Of a stretch of DNA of 64,000 nt, positions 19,644 to 29,452 are shown in pieces (positions within the stretch are counted from its first letter, which is position 1; each line of letters opens with the position of its first letter). Below the pieces are notes generated by a model, which ran no database searches, had not been told where the DNA came from, and was given only the letters and a program-made list of their open reading frames with translations. This DNA is from Kofleriaceae bacterium (GTDB lineage: Bacteria > Myxococcota_A > Polyangia > Haliangiales > Haliangiaceae), in the NCBI GenBank assembly GCA_013368795.1, contig JABFXX010000408.1, positions 1 through 64,000 of the forward strand. Reading direction: 5' to 3'. The translations under genes were made by a program, and so were the position numbers.

Positions 19644-20429
19644 GTGATTCGCGAGGCCGCGTCGATCATCCTGCTGCGGAGGAAGGGCGAAGCGTTCGAA
19701 GTCTTCTTCGTCCGCCGCCATCGCGGCTCGAGCTTCATGGCGTCGGCGTACGTGTTCCCCGGCGGCGCCGCCGAACCCGGCGAGGACGCGCGCACCGCGG
19801 CGGCGCGCGAGCTGTTCGAGGAGGCCGGCGTCCTGCTCGCGAAGCAGGCCGAACGCCGCGACTCCGACACGCTCGTTCGCTCGAGCCAGGCCGAGCTGCG
19901 CAAGCGCATCCTCGGCGGCGTGCCCGCTGTCGATGCGCTCGAGCTCGCGGGCCTCGAGTGGTCGACCGACGCGCTCGTGCCGTGGTCGCACTGGATCACG
20001 CCGTCCGTCGAGCCGAAGCGGTTCTCGGCGAGGTTCTTCGTCGTCGAGCTGCCGCCGGGACAGGATCCTCAGTTCGACGAGACCGAGACGGTCGACCAGA
20101 CGTGGGTCACGCCGCAGGACGGACTCGCGCGCTCCGCCGAGCTACAGCTGCCGCCGCCGCAGGTCCGCACGCTGTGGGAGCTATCGCAACACGCGACGAT
20201 CCGCGACGTGCTCGCCGCCGGTCGCGCGCGCAGCGAGGAGCCGCATCCGATCATGCCGCGCCTCGCGCCGGGCGCGTCGCCGTGTCTGCTCTTGCCGTGG
20301 GATCCCGAGTACGGCACGCGCGGGACCGGTGAAGGCACGCCGCTCACGTACGTGCCGCGCTGGGCGACCGGACCGAGCCGGTTCGTGCTCGACGGCAAGG
20401 CGTGGCGGCACGTCGAAGCGCCCAGGTGA
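19644..20429 (+). CDS. NUDIX hydrolase
   Basis: Nudix box variant GGAAEPGEDARTAAARELFEEAGV. Confidence 0.88.
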   Translation: MIREAASIILLRRKGEAFEVFFVRRHRGSSFMASAYVFPGGAAEPGEDARTAAARELFEEAGVLLAKQAERRDSDTLVRSSQAELRKRILGGVPAVDALELAGLEWSTDALVPWSHWITPSVEPKRFSARFFVVELPPGQDPQFDETETVDQTWVTPQDGLARSAELQLPPPQVRTLWELSQHATIRDVLAAGRARSEEPHPIMPRLAPGASPCLLLPWDPEYGTRGTGEGTPLTYVPRWATGPSRFVLDGKAWRHVEAPR

Positions 20430-20435
20430 GATCGC

Positions 20436-22370
20436 GTGGAGAGACGTCGTCGTACCTGGTTCGACGCGCGCGGCCTGTCCGTCGAGAGCGCGACGGGCGA
20501 AAGGCCGCTCCCCTTCTATGCGGGCGCGATGCACTACTGGCGCGTGCCGCCGGCGCAGTGGACCGGGTGCCTGCGCACGATGCACTCGCTCGGGCTCACG
20601 ATCGTCGACACGTACGTGCCGTGGCGCATCCACGAGCCCGAATCCGGCACACGCGCGTGGGGTGACGAGCGCGATCTGTCGCGTTTCCTCGACGCGGCGC
20701 GCGCCGCCGGCCTCGCCGTCGTGCTCAGGCCGGGTCCGCACGTCAACGCGGAGCTGACGAGCTTCGGCATTCCGGACTGGGTGCTCGCCGATCCCGAGTG
20801 TCAGGCGCGCACCGTCCACGGCACACCGGCGTGGTTCCCGGTGCCGCCTCGCGCGTTCCCGATCCCGTCGTACGCGAGCACCGCATTTCGTGCGCGCGTG
20901 AAGGCCTGGTACGAGACCGTCGCCGACGTCGTGCGCCCGCACCTCGCGCCCGACGGTCCGGTCGTCGCGATCGGTGTCGACAACGAGGCGCAGCTGTTCT
21001 TCCGCACCGGCGCGTTCGACCTCGACTATCACCCCGACGCGATCGAGTGGTGGCGCGAGGCCAGCGGGCTCGACGAGCCGCCGCGCGCATGGTCGCCCGA
21101 CGACGCCGCGCGCTGCGCGCTCTGGCTCAAGTTCAAGGACGAGTACATCGCGCGCTCGCTCGGTGCGTTCGCGAAGCTGCTCGACGAGGTCGGGCTCGGC
21201 GAGGTCGCACGCTTTCACAACCTGCCGCCCGGTCACTTCGGGCTCTACGACGTGCGCCAGATCCAGCACGCGATCGCCGGCCCCGCGGGCATCGACGCGT
21301 ACACGCCGCGCACGCTGTTCCCCGAGCTGCGCCGCCGCGCGACGTCGCTTGCCGGCAACGCGTCGCCGCTGCCGCTCGCGACCGAGGTCGGCGTCGGCTT
21401 CTTCCCCTGGCTCCCGCCGCTCGACGACAACGACGACGATCCGATGCGCGAGCGCGATCACCTGTTGTCGCTGCTCGCCGCCGGCATCCGCGGGTTCAAC
21501 GTCTACATGGCTGTCGAGCGCGATCGCTACTACGGTGCGGCGATCGCCCAGAACGGCCAGCTCGAGCCACACGCGAAGTGGATCCAGCCGCTCGTCGCGG
21601 CGCTCGCCGAGGTCGGCTGGCCGTCGCTGCGGCGTCACGCGCCGATCGCGCTCGTCGACACGCGCGCCGACGCCAGGTTCGGTCTCGCGACGAACCTGAT
21701 CGATCCGGTGACGCCCGTGCTCGCCGAGGTGCTGTCGCTCGGGCCCGGCGGCGCCGCCGAGCTCGGCACCGATAAGGCCGCGATCCTCGCGCGGCGCTGG
21801 CAGTCCGCGATCATCCGCGCGCTCGAGCTCGCGCAGGTTCCCTACGCGATCGTCGACGAGGCGACGCCCGAGGACGAGCTCGCGCGCTATCGCGCGGTGA
21901 TCGCGCCGACGTTCGATCGCATCGACCGCGGCCTGTTCCAGCGCTTGCGCGGCCTCACCGATCACAAGCGCGCTGTCGTCGTGATCGGCCCGGGCACCCC
22001 GACGAAGGACGAGCTCGACCAGCCGCTCGGCGAGCCCGCACCCAAGCGCGTCGGCAAGCTCAAGGAAGGCTCGCTCGACGACATCGCCGGCCTCGCCGAG
22101 GACCTCGCGGGCCTCGCCGGCGAACCAGCCGACGCCTGGCTCGTCGAGCGTCCCGACGATATCCGCACGATGGCGTACGCCGACGACGCGGGCACGACGC
22201 GCGTCGTGTTCGTCGTCAGCGATGCGCCGCGCAACACGACCGCGGTCGTCCTCGCCGGCGACGGCGCGACCTCGCTGCGCGATGTGTACGGCGACAGGTT
22301 CCGCGCCGACGCGGGCCGGTTCACGATCCCGATGCCCGCGCGGGGCGTGCGGATGCTGATCGTCGACTGA
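20436..22370 (+). CDS. Glycoside hydrolase, GH35/beta-galactosidase-like
   Basis: FYAGAMHYWRVPPAQWTGCLRTMHSLGLTIVDTYVPWRIHEP; VVAIGVDNEAQLFF. Confidence 0.8.
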   Translation: MERRRRTWFDARGLSVESATGERPLPFYAGAMHYWRVPPAQWTGCLRTMHSLGLTIVDTYVPWRIHEPESGTRAWGDERDLSRFLDAARAAGLAVVLRPGPHVNAELTSFGIPDWVLADPECQARTVHGTPAWFPVPPRAFPIPSYASTAFRARVKAWYETVADVVRPHLAPDGPVVAIGVDNEAQLFFRTGAFDLDYHPDAIEWWREASGLDEPPRAWSPDDAARCALWLKFKDEYIARSLGAFAKLLDEVGLGEVARFHNLPPGHFGLYDVRQIQHAIAGPAGIDAYTPRTLFPELRRRATSLAGNASPLPLATEVGVGFFPWLPPLDDNDDDPMRERDHLLSLLAAGIRGFNVYMAVERDRYYGAAIAQNGQLEPHAKWIQPLVAALAEVGWPSLRRHAPIALVDTRADARFGLATNLIDPVTPVLAEVLSLGPGGAAELGTDKAAILARRWQSAIIRALELAQVPYAIVDEATPEDELARYRAVIAPTFDRIDRGLFQRLRGLTDHKRAVVVIGPGTPTKDELDQPLGEPAPKRVGKLKEGSLDDIAGLAEDLAGLAGEPADAWLVERPDDIRTMAYADDAGTTRVVFVVSDAPRNTTAVVLAGDGATSLRDVYGDRFRADAGRFTIPMPARGVRMLIVD

Positions 22371-22400
22371 TCAGATGCGAGTGTGATCGTCGCCCGATGA

Positions 22401-22562
22401 CCGGACGACGGTTATCCATTCGGGCCAAAACCGGGTGTCACCCAACCGATAGCCGGACGACGGTTATCCGTTCGGGCCCAAACCGGGTGTCACCCAACCG
22501 ATAGCCGGACGATGGTTATCCGTTCGGGCCCAAACCGGGTGTCACCCAACCGATAGCCGGAC
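22401..22562. repeat. Three tandem copies of a 52-bp unit plus a 6-nt partial copy
   Basis: Units 22401-22452, 22453-22504, 22505-22556 (ccggacgacggttatccgttcgggcccaaaccgggtgtcacccaaccgatag); partial ccggac 22557-22562. Confidence 0.95.
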
Positions 22563-22660
22563 ATTCGGCGAGGGACGCTTCGTACACGGCGTCGGCCACG
22601 ATCACGTTTGCGGTCCCGTTCACGTGCACGGCCACGATCACGGGATCGATCACGATCACG

Positions 22661-23236
22661 TCAGTCGGCCACGCCTCGGTCGGGCAGGGCCAGCGCGCCC
22701 ATGCCGGCGAGCGCGGCGAGGAGGCCCGCGGCGAGTAGTGCGTGGAGGCCGAGGCCCATCACGGCCTTCGCGGTCGTGCCGTACGCCGCCGATTTGGTCG
22801 CGAGCTCGCGGCTGACCTGATCGAACACGAGCCACACGAGCGCGTTGCCCGCGCCGAACGCGATCGCGAAGAGACCCGCGAGCCGCCCCATCTTACGGCG
22901 CAGTCCGGCGAGCGCACCGAGGAGCGCGAGCAAGAGTGCGGGCACGTAGAACGCGATCATCAGGCCGCGGTACTGCGCGAGCTGGGCATTGAAGCCGGCG
23001 ACCACGAGCTGGATCTCCGGCTGGGCCTGGCGCGTGAGCGGTCGCGTGCTTTCGATGAGGCCGTGCAGATCGTCGATGCCGCGCACGACCTGGTAGCCGC
23101 TGATCGCGATCGGCTTCAGCTTCACGGTGTCGCCGGAGATCTGCGTCTGCGCGTTGTGAAACTCGACGAACGGCAGGAAGAATCCGGCGATCCCGATGAT
23201 GCCGCCGATCAGGACGAGATACTTCCACGCGCGCAC
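22661..23236 (-). CDS. Integral membrane protein (about 4 TM)
   Basis: Hydrophobic segments KYLVLIGGIIGIAGFFLPFV, LMIAFYVPALLLALLGALAGL and others. Confidence 0.7.
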   Translation of the reverse strand: MRAWKYLVLIGGIIGIAGFFLPFVEFHNAQTQISGDTVKLKPIAISGYQVVRGIDDLHGLIESTRPLTRQAQPEIQLVVAGFNAQLAQYRGLMIAFYVPALLLALLGALAGLRRKMGRLAGLFAIAFGAGNALVWLVFDQVSRELATKSAAYGTTAKAVMGLGLHALLAAGLLAALAGMGALALPDRGVAD

Positions 23237-23252
23237 GCGTGGAGCCTAGCAG

Positions 23253-23723
23253 CTAGCCGAACTGGCGCGCGGGACCGGTTGGCTCTTCGTCCATCGCGAA
23301 GTCGTTCAGCTCGCTCATGTCGTTCATGTCGGTCGGCACGCTGGTGTCGTCGATCACACGCGTCGGGCGGACGTCACCGGCGATGCGCGTGACGGCCGCC
23401 ACGACCTCGCTCGGCTCGCACGGCTTGGGGATGAACGCGGCGGCACCGACGCGCGCGGAGATCTCCGGCGCATGCGGCGACGCGGAGACGAGCAGCACGG
23501 GCGGCGCATCGGGCAGCGTGTTCATGCTGCGCGATAGCTCGACCATGCCGACGCGCGGGTCGTACGCGTCGACGACCACGACGTCTATGCCGCCCTCACT
23601 GATGCGAAGGAATGCTTCGCGAACATTGAGCGCGGTCAGAACCTCATGCCCTGCCTCCCGCATCGCCGACCCCAGTTGGTCGCGCGTGTCTTGGTCGGAC
23701 TCGACCAGGAGGATACTTCCCAC
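23253..23723 (-). CDS. Response regulator receiver-domain protein
   Basis: ILLVESDQDTRDQL...VVVVDAYDPRVGMVEL...PVLLVSASPHA...AAFIPKP. Confidence 0.82.
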   Translation of the reverse strand: MGSILLVESDQDTRDQLGSAMREAGHEVLTALNVREAFLRISEGGIDVVVVDAYDPRVGMVELSRSMNTLPDAPPVLLVSASPHAPEISARVGAAAFIPKPCEPSEVVAAVTRIAGDVRPTRVIDDTSVPTDMNDMSELNDFAMDEEPTGPARQFG

Positions 23724-23808
23724 GTTGAGAGCGTAACCCGGATCGCCGTCCAGGTGGGCCCATGTGCGGGCGTTCGACGTCGTCGGCGAAAGTGAGGACG
23801 ATACGCCG

Positions 23809-26800
23809 TTACGGTTTGACGTCGGGAGGCGGATTGGACTTGCGCTTCGCGCGCTCGTGCCCTTCGGTCCAGCCGATTTCCTTCGTCAGCTGCATCGCGT
23901 CCTGGAGCCGGTTGGGCATCACGACGGCGCCACGCGAAGGCGTGTCCGTGAGGAGCAGCTCGGCAGTCGCGCGACGATCGCCGAGGTTGCGCATCTCGGT
24001 GATCGCAGCCTGGCGATACCGTTCGGCTTTGCCGCCGAGACCCGCCTTGTCGCAGAGCGAGGCGAGCAGCTGCTGGACGCGAGCGGCGCCGAGGCGAGAG
24101 CGGACGCGCTGGGCGTGGAACAGCGCCGCCTCGGCGAGGCGAAGTGCGCGATACGAATCGCCGGCGGCGTCGACCATCTGCGCCTGCGCGCGGAGCACGC
24201 GCCAGAACGATTCGGGACCGTCGGTGGCGGTGAAGCCTTCGCCGAGCGTTGCGAGATCGACGCACTCGACGAGCTCGCGGTTCGCCGTATCCGGATCGCC
24301 CGCGCGCTGCAGTGCCATCGCGAGATCCAGGTAGAGCTCGCAGACGAGGTTCATGTCGCCGGAGCCGATCGCGCGGCCGACGCCGCGGCGAAGTGCTGCG
24401 ATCGCGCCGTCGATATCGCCCTCGGAGAGCGCGAGCGCGGCACTCGCGCGATCGATCATCGACACGAGCAGCGGCGCGCTCGACCAGTCGCGCGCCTCGG
24501 CGAGGATGCCGCGGGCGAGTGCGGTCTCGCCGCGCGAGCGCAGGACGTCGGCGAGACGAACGGAGAGCGAGACGAACTGGTGCTCGGCGCCGTCCTCGAT
24601 GTCGCCCGACTGCACGGCCTGGCGAACCGCGACGAGCGCGCGATAGAAGAACTGGCCGGCGCCGGTCTCGTCGAGCTGTTCGGCGGCGAGGTCACCCGCG
24701 GTGCGGAGCAGCTCGTTCGCTTCGCGCGAGTGACCGGCGAGATCGTGGTGGTGACCGAGCAGACCGATGTCGCTCGTCATCGCCTGCACCGCCGCGGCGG
24801 CGCTCGCGTGGAGCGAACGGCGAACGTCGGCGGGCGTCGCGTCGTAGACGATCTCGCGGACGAGGCGCGACGTGAACACGAGCTCGCCCGACGGATCCTT
24901 GCCGAGCAGGCCGTGCAGCTCTGCATCGGCGAGTGCGCGCTCGAGCGCCTCGGTCGGCATCATCGAGCGGAGCAGATCGATGTGCGGCTCGATGCCGAGG
25001 ACCGCGGCGGCCTGCAGCGCGTCGCGCGTCGACTGCGCCAACATCGACAGGCGCGCGGCGACGAGGTCGGGCAGCGAGACCTTCGTGTCCTCGGCCTTAC
25101 CGCCTTCGATCAGGTAGCGCACGACGTGCTCGACGTGACCGGGATACGCGCGCGTCGTCTCGAACAGCTGCTGGACGGGCGGCAGGCCCTTCACGCCGGC
25201 CTTGTGGAGATCGCGCACGACGGTCTCGAGATCGCCGGACTCGAGCGCGCCGATCTCGAGGCGCTTCACCGACAGCGGCCACTGCTCGCCGAACGCGAGC
25301 GACGACGTCATGACGATCGGCGGCAGCGCGAGATCGTTGCTCTCGGTCGCGCGGCGCAGGATCTCGAGGCTCGGGTGATCGAAGCGATCGACGTCCTCGC
25401 AGACGATCGTCACCTGGTTGTGCACGCCCGCGCGCTCGATCGCGCGCAGCGTCGACCACACCATCTCGCGGCGGCGCACCGGCGGCTCGAGCTCGAGCAG
25501 CGTCGTCGGGTGACCGAACAGCTGAGCGATGCCCGGGATGTCGCGCTCGTTGAGACCGATCGCGAGCACCGCGTCGCGCAGCTCGACCTCGCTCGACACC
25601 GGCGGCAGCTGGAGGACGGCCGCGAGCAGCGAGCGCATCGGATAGAACGGCGCCGCGAGGCCGCTCGGATCGGGACCGATCTGATAGATGACGCGGCCGT
25701 CGGCGGCGAGATGACCGTACGCCTGGCGGAGCAGCGTCGTGCGGCCCGAGCCCTCGTTGCCGATCACGAGCAGGCCGCCGTTCGAGCCGGGCTGGCGGCG
25801 CATGTGGTGGAGGATCACCTCGAGCTCCGGCGCGCGGCCGGTGAACGGCAGCGGGAACACGTCGGGCGTCGCGGGCGCCGTCGGAATCTCGAACGTCTTC
25901 GACACGCGCGAGCGCGGCGTGCCGCACTCGGGGCAGAACTTGAACGACGGCGCGACCGACGTGCCACACGACACGCACTTGTCCGTCGTCGGCACCTGGC
26001 GCATCCGCGACCGGATGCCGAGCAGCGCCTCGCGCATCTCGGCCGCCGACGCGTAGCGATCCGACGGATGCTTCGCGAGCGCCTTCGCGATCACCGCGTC
26101 GAGCTCGCGCGGCACGTTCTCGCGGCGCTGCGTCAGGTTCGTCGGCGTCGCCTTGAGGTGGTTCGTGAGGATCTCGGTCGTCGTGCCGGCGAAGAACGGC
26201 GTCTTCTCGGCGAGCAGCTCGTAGAGGATGATGCCGACCGCGTAGATGTCCGACGCGAACGACGGCGGCGCGCCGCTGATCACCTCGGGCGCCATGTACT
26301 CGGGCGTGCCGGAGATCGAGCGGTCCTCGGCCTCGCGCACGCCGGTGACGAGGCGCGCGATTCCGAAGTCGACGATCTTCACCGCGTCGACGTTCGCGCG
26401 GCGCTGATCGACGATGATGTTGTCGGCCTTGAGGTCGGCGTGGACGACGCCGGCGAGGTGCGCTTCCTCGATGCCGGCGAGCGCCTGGCAGACGAGGTCG
26501 ATCACGCGCTCGACGCCGAGCGGGTTCTCGTTGACGAGGAGCTGCGTGAGGGTCGGACCCTTCACGTACTCCATCGCCAGGTACAGGAGGCCGTCCGGAG
26601 CCTGGCCGTAATCGATGATCGAGACGCAGTTGGGATGGTTCAGGCGCGAGGCGCTCATCGCCTCGCCGCGGAACCTCGTGATCATCCGAGGATCTGCGCA
26701 CAGCTCCTCGTTGAGGATCTTTACCGCGACGGTGCGGCCGAGCGCCATCTGGTCGGCCTTGTAGACCGCACCGCTACCGCCAATGCCGATGCAGGCAGTC

Positions 26801-26871
26801 AGCTTGAACTTGTCGCCGAGGACCCGGCCCACAAGCTTCAAGGACTTCTGTACTTGGTCCTGCACCGTCAC
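23809..26871 (-). CDS. Ser/Thr protein kinase fused to zinc ribbon and AAA ATPase/TPR-like region
   Basis: Kinase HADLKADNIIVDQRR, DFGIARLV; CVSCGTSVAPSFKFCPECG; P-loop GNEGSGRTTLL. Confidence 0.92.
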   Translation of the reverse strand: MTVQDQVQKSLKLVGRVLGDKFKLTACIGIGGSGAVYKADQMALGRTVAVKILNEELCADPRMITRFRGEAMSASRLNHPNCVSIIDYGQAPDGLLYLAMEYVKGPTLTQLLVNENPLGVERVIDLVCQALAGIEEAHLAGVVHADLKADNIIVDQRRANVDAVKIVDFGIARLVTGVREAEDRSISGTPEYMAPEVISGAPPSFASDIYAVGIILYELLAEKTPFFAGTTTEILTNHLKATPTNLTQRRENVPRELDAVIAKALAKHPSDRYASAAEMREALLGIRSRMRQVPTTDKCVSCGTSVAPSFKFCPECGTPRSRVSKTFEIPTAPATPDVFPLPFTGRAPELEVILHHMRRQPGSNGGLLVIGNEGSGRTTLLRQAYGHLAADGRVIYQIGPDPSGLAAPFYPMRSLLAAVLQLPPVSSEVELRDAVLAIGLNERDIPGIAQLFGHPTTLLELEPPVRRREMVWSTLRAIERAGVHNQVTIVCEDVDRFDHPSLEILRRATESNDLALPPIVMTSSLAFGEQWPLSVKRLEIGALESGDLETVVRDLHKAGVKGLPPVQQLFETTRAYPGHVEHVVRYLIEGGKAEDTKVSLPDLVAARLSMLAQSTRDALQAAAVLGIEPHIDLLRSMMPTEALERALADAELHGLLGKDPSGELVFTSRLVREIVYDATPADVRRSLHASAAAAVQAMTSDIGLLGHHHDLAGHSREANELLRTAGDLAAEQLDETGAGQFFYRALVAVRQAVQSGDIEDGAEHQFVSLSVRLADVLRSRGETALARGILAEARDWSSAPLLVSMIDRASAALALSEGDIDGAIAALRRGVGRAIGSGDMNLVCELYLDLAMALQRAGDPDTANRELVECVDLATLGEGFTATDGPESFWRVLRAQAQMVDAAGDSYRALRLAEAALFHAQRVRSRLGAARVQQLLASLCDKAGLGGKAERYRQAAITEMRNLGDRRATAELLLTDTPSRGAVVMPNRLQDAMQLTKEIGWTEGHERAKRKSNPPPDVKP

Positions 26872-26904
26872 GTGATTACGCCCTAAGTCCTTCGCCGGAG
26901 CATC

Positions 26905-28119
<1,215 letters not shown>

Positions 28120-28175
28120 GCGCGCACCATAGCCGAAAACTGGCGTTGCCGACGGCCGGTCCCTACCGTCGGCGC

Positions 28176-28568
28176 ATGATCCACGACTTCACCACGTTGG
28201 CCGAGCACGACGTGAGCTGGCTGGCGATCCGTCAGCCGGCGGTGATGCGCATGCTCGAGGCCGAGCTCGCATCGCCCGACGGGGATGCGTTCGCGGCCGG
28301 GCTCGAGCTGGCGTGCCGCGTCCTCGGGGGACGGACGCCGCTCGGCGAGCTTCGCCTCGATCATGCCTCGCTCGCCGCGGGCATGCAGGCCGTTCGCGGA
28401 GGCCGCTGCGACCGCGCGATGGTGCGTTCGATCCGCGACCAGATCGAGGAGCTTCCGATCGTGCTGACTCAGCTCGAGCAGGATGCGGTCGCGACCGTTG
28501 TCGCCTCGATCATCTGGGCCGTGCTCGATGCGAGCGTGCGCGACCTAGACGATTCGCTCGTTGCCTGA
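28176..28568 (+). CDS. Hypothetical protein (130 aa)
   Basis: ATG at 28176 within track ORF 28146..28568. Confidence 0.5.
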   Translation: MIHDFTTLAEHDVSWLAIRQPAVMRMLEAELASPDGDAFAAGLELACRVLGGRTPLGELRLDHASLAAGMQAVRGGRCDRAMVRSIRDQIEELPIVLTQLEQDAVATVVASIIWAVLDASVRDLDDSLVA

Positions 28569-28600
28569 CGTTTGACGTCCGCGTGGACGTTGACGTTGAC

Positions 28601-28762
28601 GGCGACGTGGACATGGTCGAGACCCGTTGACGCGAGCTGGCGCCCTCCCAATGCAAGCGGGAACATGGGTGGCACTTCTGACCGGGCACATGGGTGGCAC
28701 TGGATCCGAAGTGTCAGCGATGTCCTGTCCTGGTCCACGGTGGCGACCAGGTCCACGTCGCC
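28601..28762. repeat. Short element bounded by imperfect inverted repeats (21/24), containing two 19-bp direct repeats (28658-28676, 28683-28701)
   Basis: ggcgacgtggacatggtcgagacc (28601-28624) vs reverse complement ggcgacgtggacctggtcgccacc of 28739-28762; internal cggg[a/c]acatgggtggcact x2. Confidence 0.6.
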
Positions 28763-28795
28763 GTCGCCGTCAAGGTTCACGACCAGCGACCACGA

Positions 28796-29452
28796 TCACG
28801 ACTCGGGCCCTTTGCCTAGCTCGGTTCGCGCGGCCGCGATGGCGGAGGCCATGTCCTCGGCGATCGGGCAGGTCTGCGAGAGCGTCGTGCCGTCCGGGTG
28901 GGGAACGGACAGCGACGTGCAGTGGAGCGCGAGCCGGTGCAGCGCGAACTTCTCGCGCCACAGCCGGTTGTGCTCGCCCTTGCCGTAGCGCACGTCGCCG
29001 ATCAGCGGACACGAGATGTGCTTCATGTGTCGGCGAATCTGGTGGAGCCGGCCCGTGTGCGGGCGCGCCTCGACGACGGCGTAGCGGCCGAACGTGTCCG
29101 TGCGCCAGACCTCGGTGACTGCGGGGACGCGCTCCTCTCCCGGCGCCTTGGGGATCGCGTGATCGATCACGAGATGCTCGGGCGGATGACCGCGCGTGAT
29201 CGCGACGTAGCGCTTGTCGGCGAGAGGCCACGCATCGGAGAACGCGCGCGCGGCCTCCTTGTCGAGCGCGAACAGGACGAGGCCGGATGCGCCGCGATCG
29301 AGGCGGTGGATCGGGTAGACCCAGAGGCCGACGGCGTCGCGCACGAGCTGGAGCAGCGCGTCGTCATCGTCGGCCCAGCCGCGGTGCGTGGCGACGCCGG
29401 ATGGTTTGTCGACGACGACGCAGCGCTCGTCTCGATGGACGATGCGGATCAC
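28796..29452 (-). CDS. RluA-family/TruC-like RNA pseudouridine synthase
   Basis: VYPIHRLDRGASGLVLFALDKEAA (HRLDR motif); ARPHTGRLHQIRRHM. Confidence 0.9.
   Translation of the reverse strand: MIRIVHRDERCVVVDKPSGVATHRGWADDDDALLQLVRDAVGLWVYPIHRLDRGASGLVLFALDKEAARAFSDAWPLADKRYVAITRGHPPEHLVIDHAIPKAPGEERVPAVTEVWRTDTFGRYAVVEARPHTGRLHQIRRHMKHISCPLIGDVRYGKGEHNRLWREKFALHRLALHCTSLSVPHPDGTTLSQTCPIAEDMASAIAAARTELGKGPES

Noticed and set aside
22401-22562. CRISPR array
   Set aside because: Units are contiguous 52-bp repeats with no unique spacers and no cas genes nearby.
23764-26886. 1040-aa + strand ORF
   Set aside because: Antisense shadow of the kinase-AAA gene on the minus strand; Arg/Ala/Asp-rich low-complexity translation with no domain, typical of high-GC DNA.
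28469-28780. Minus-strand 103-aa ORF with FG-GAP-like start (NLDGDGDVDLVATVDQD)
   Set aside because: Short, overlaps the + strand hypothetical gene, and is composed of the low-complexity GACGTGGAC words and putative mobile-element repeats.
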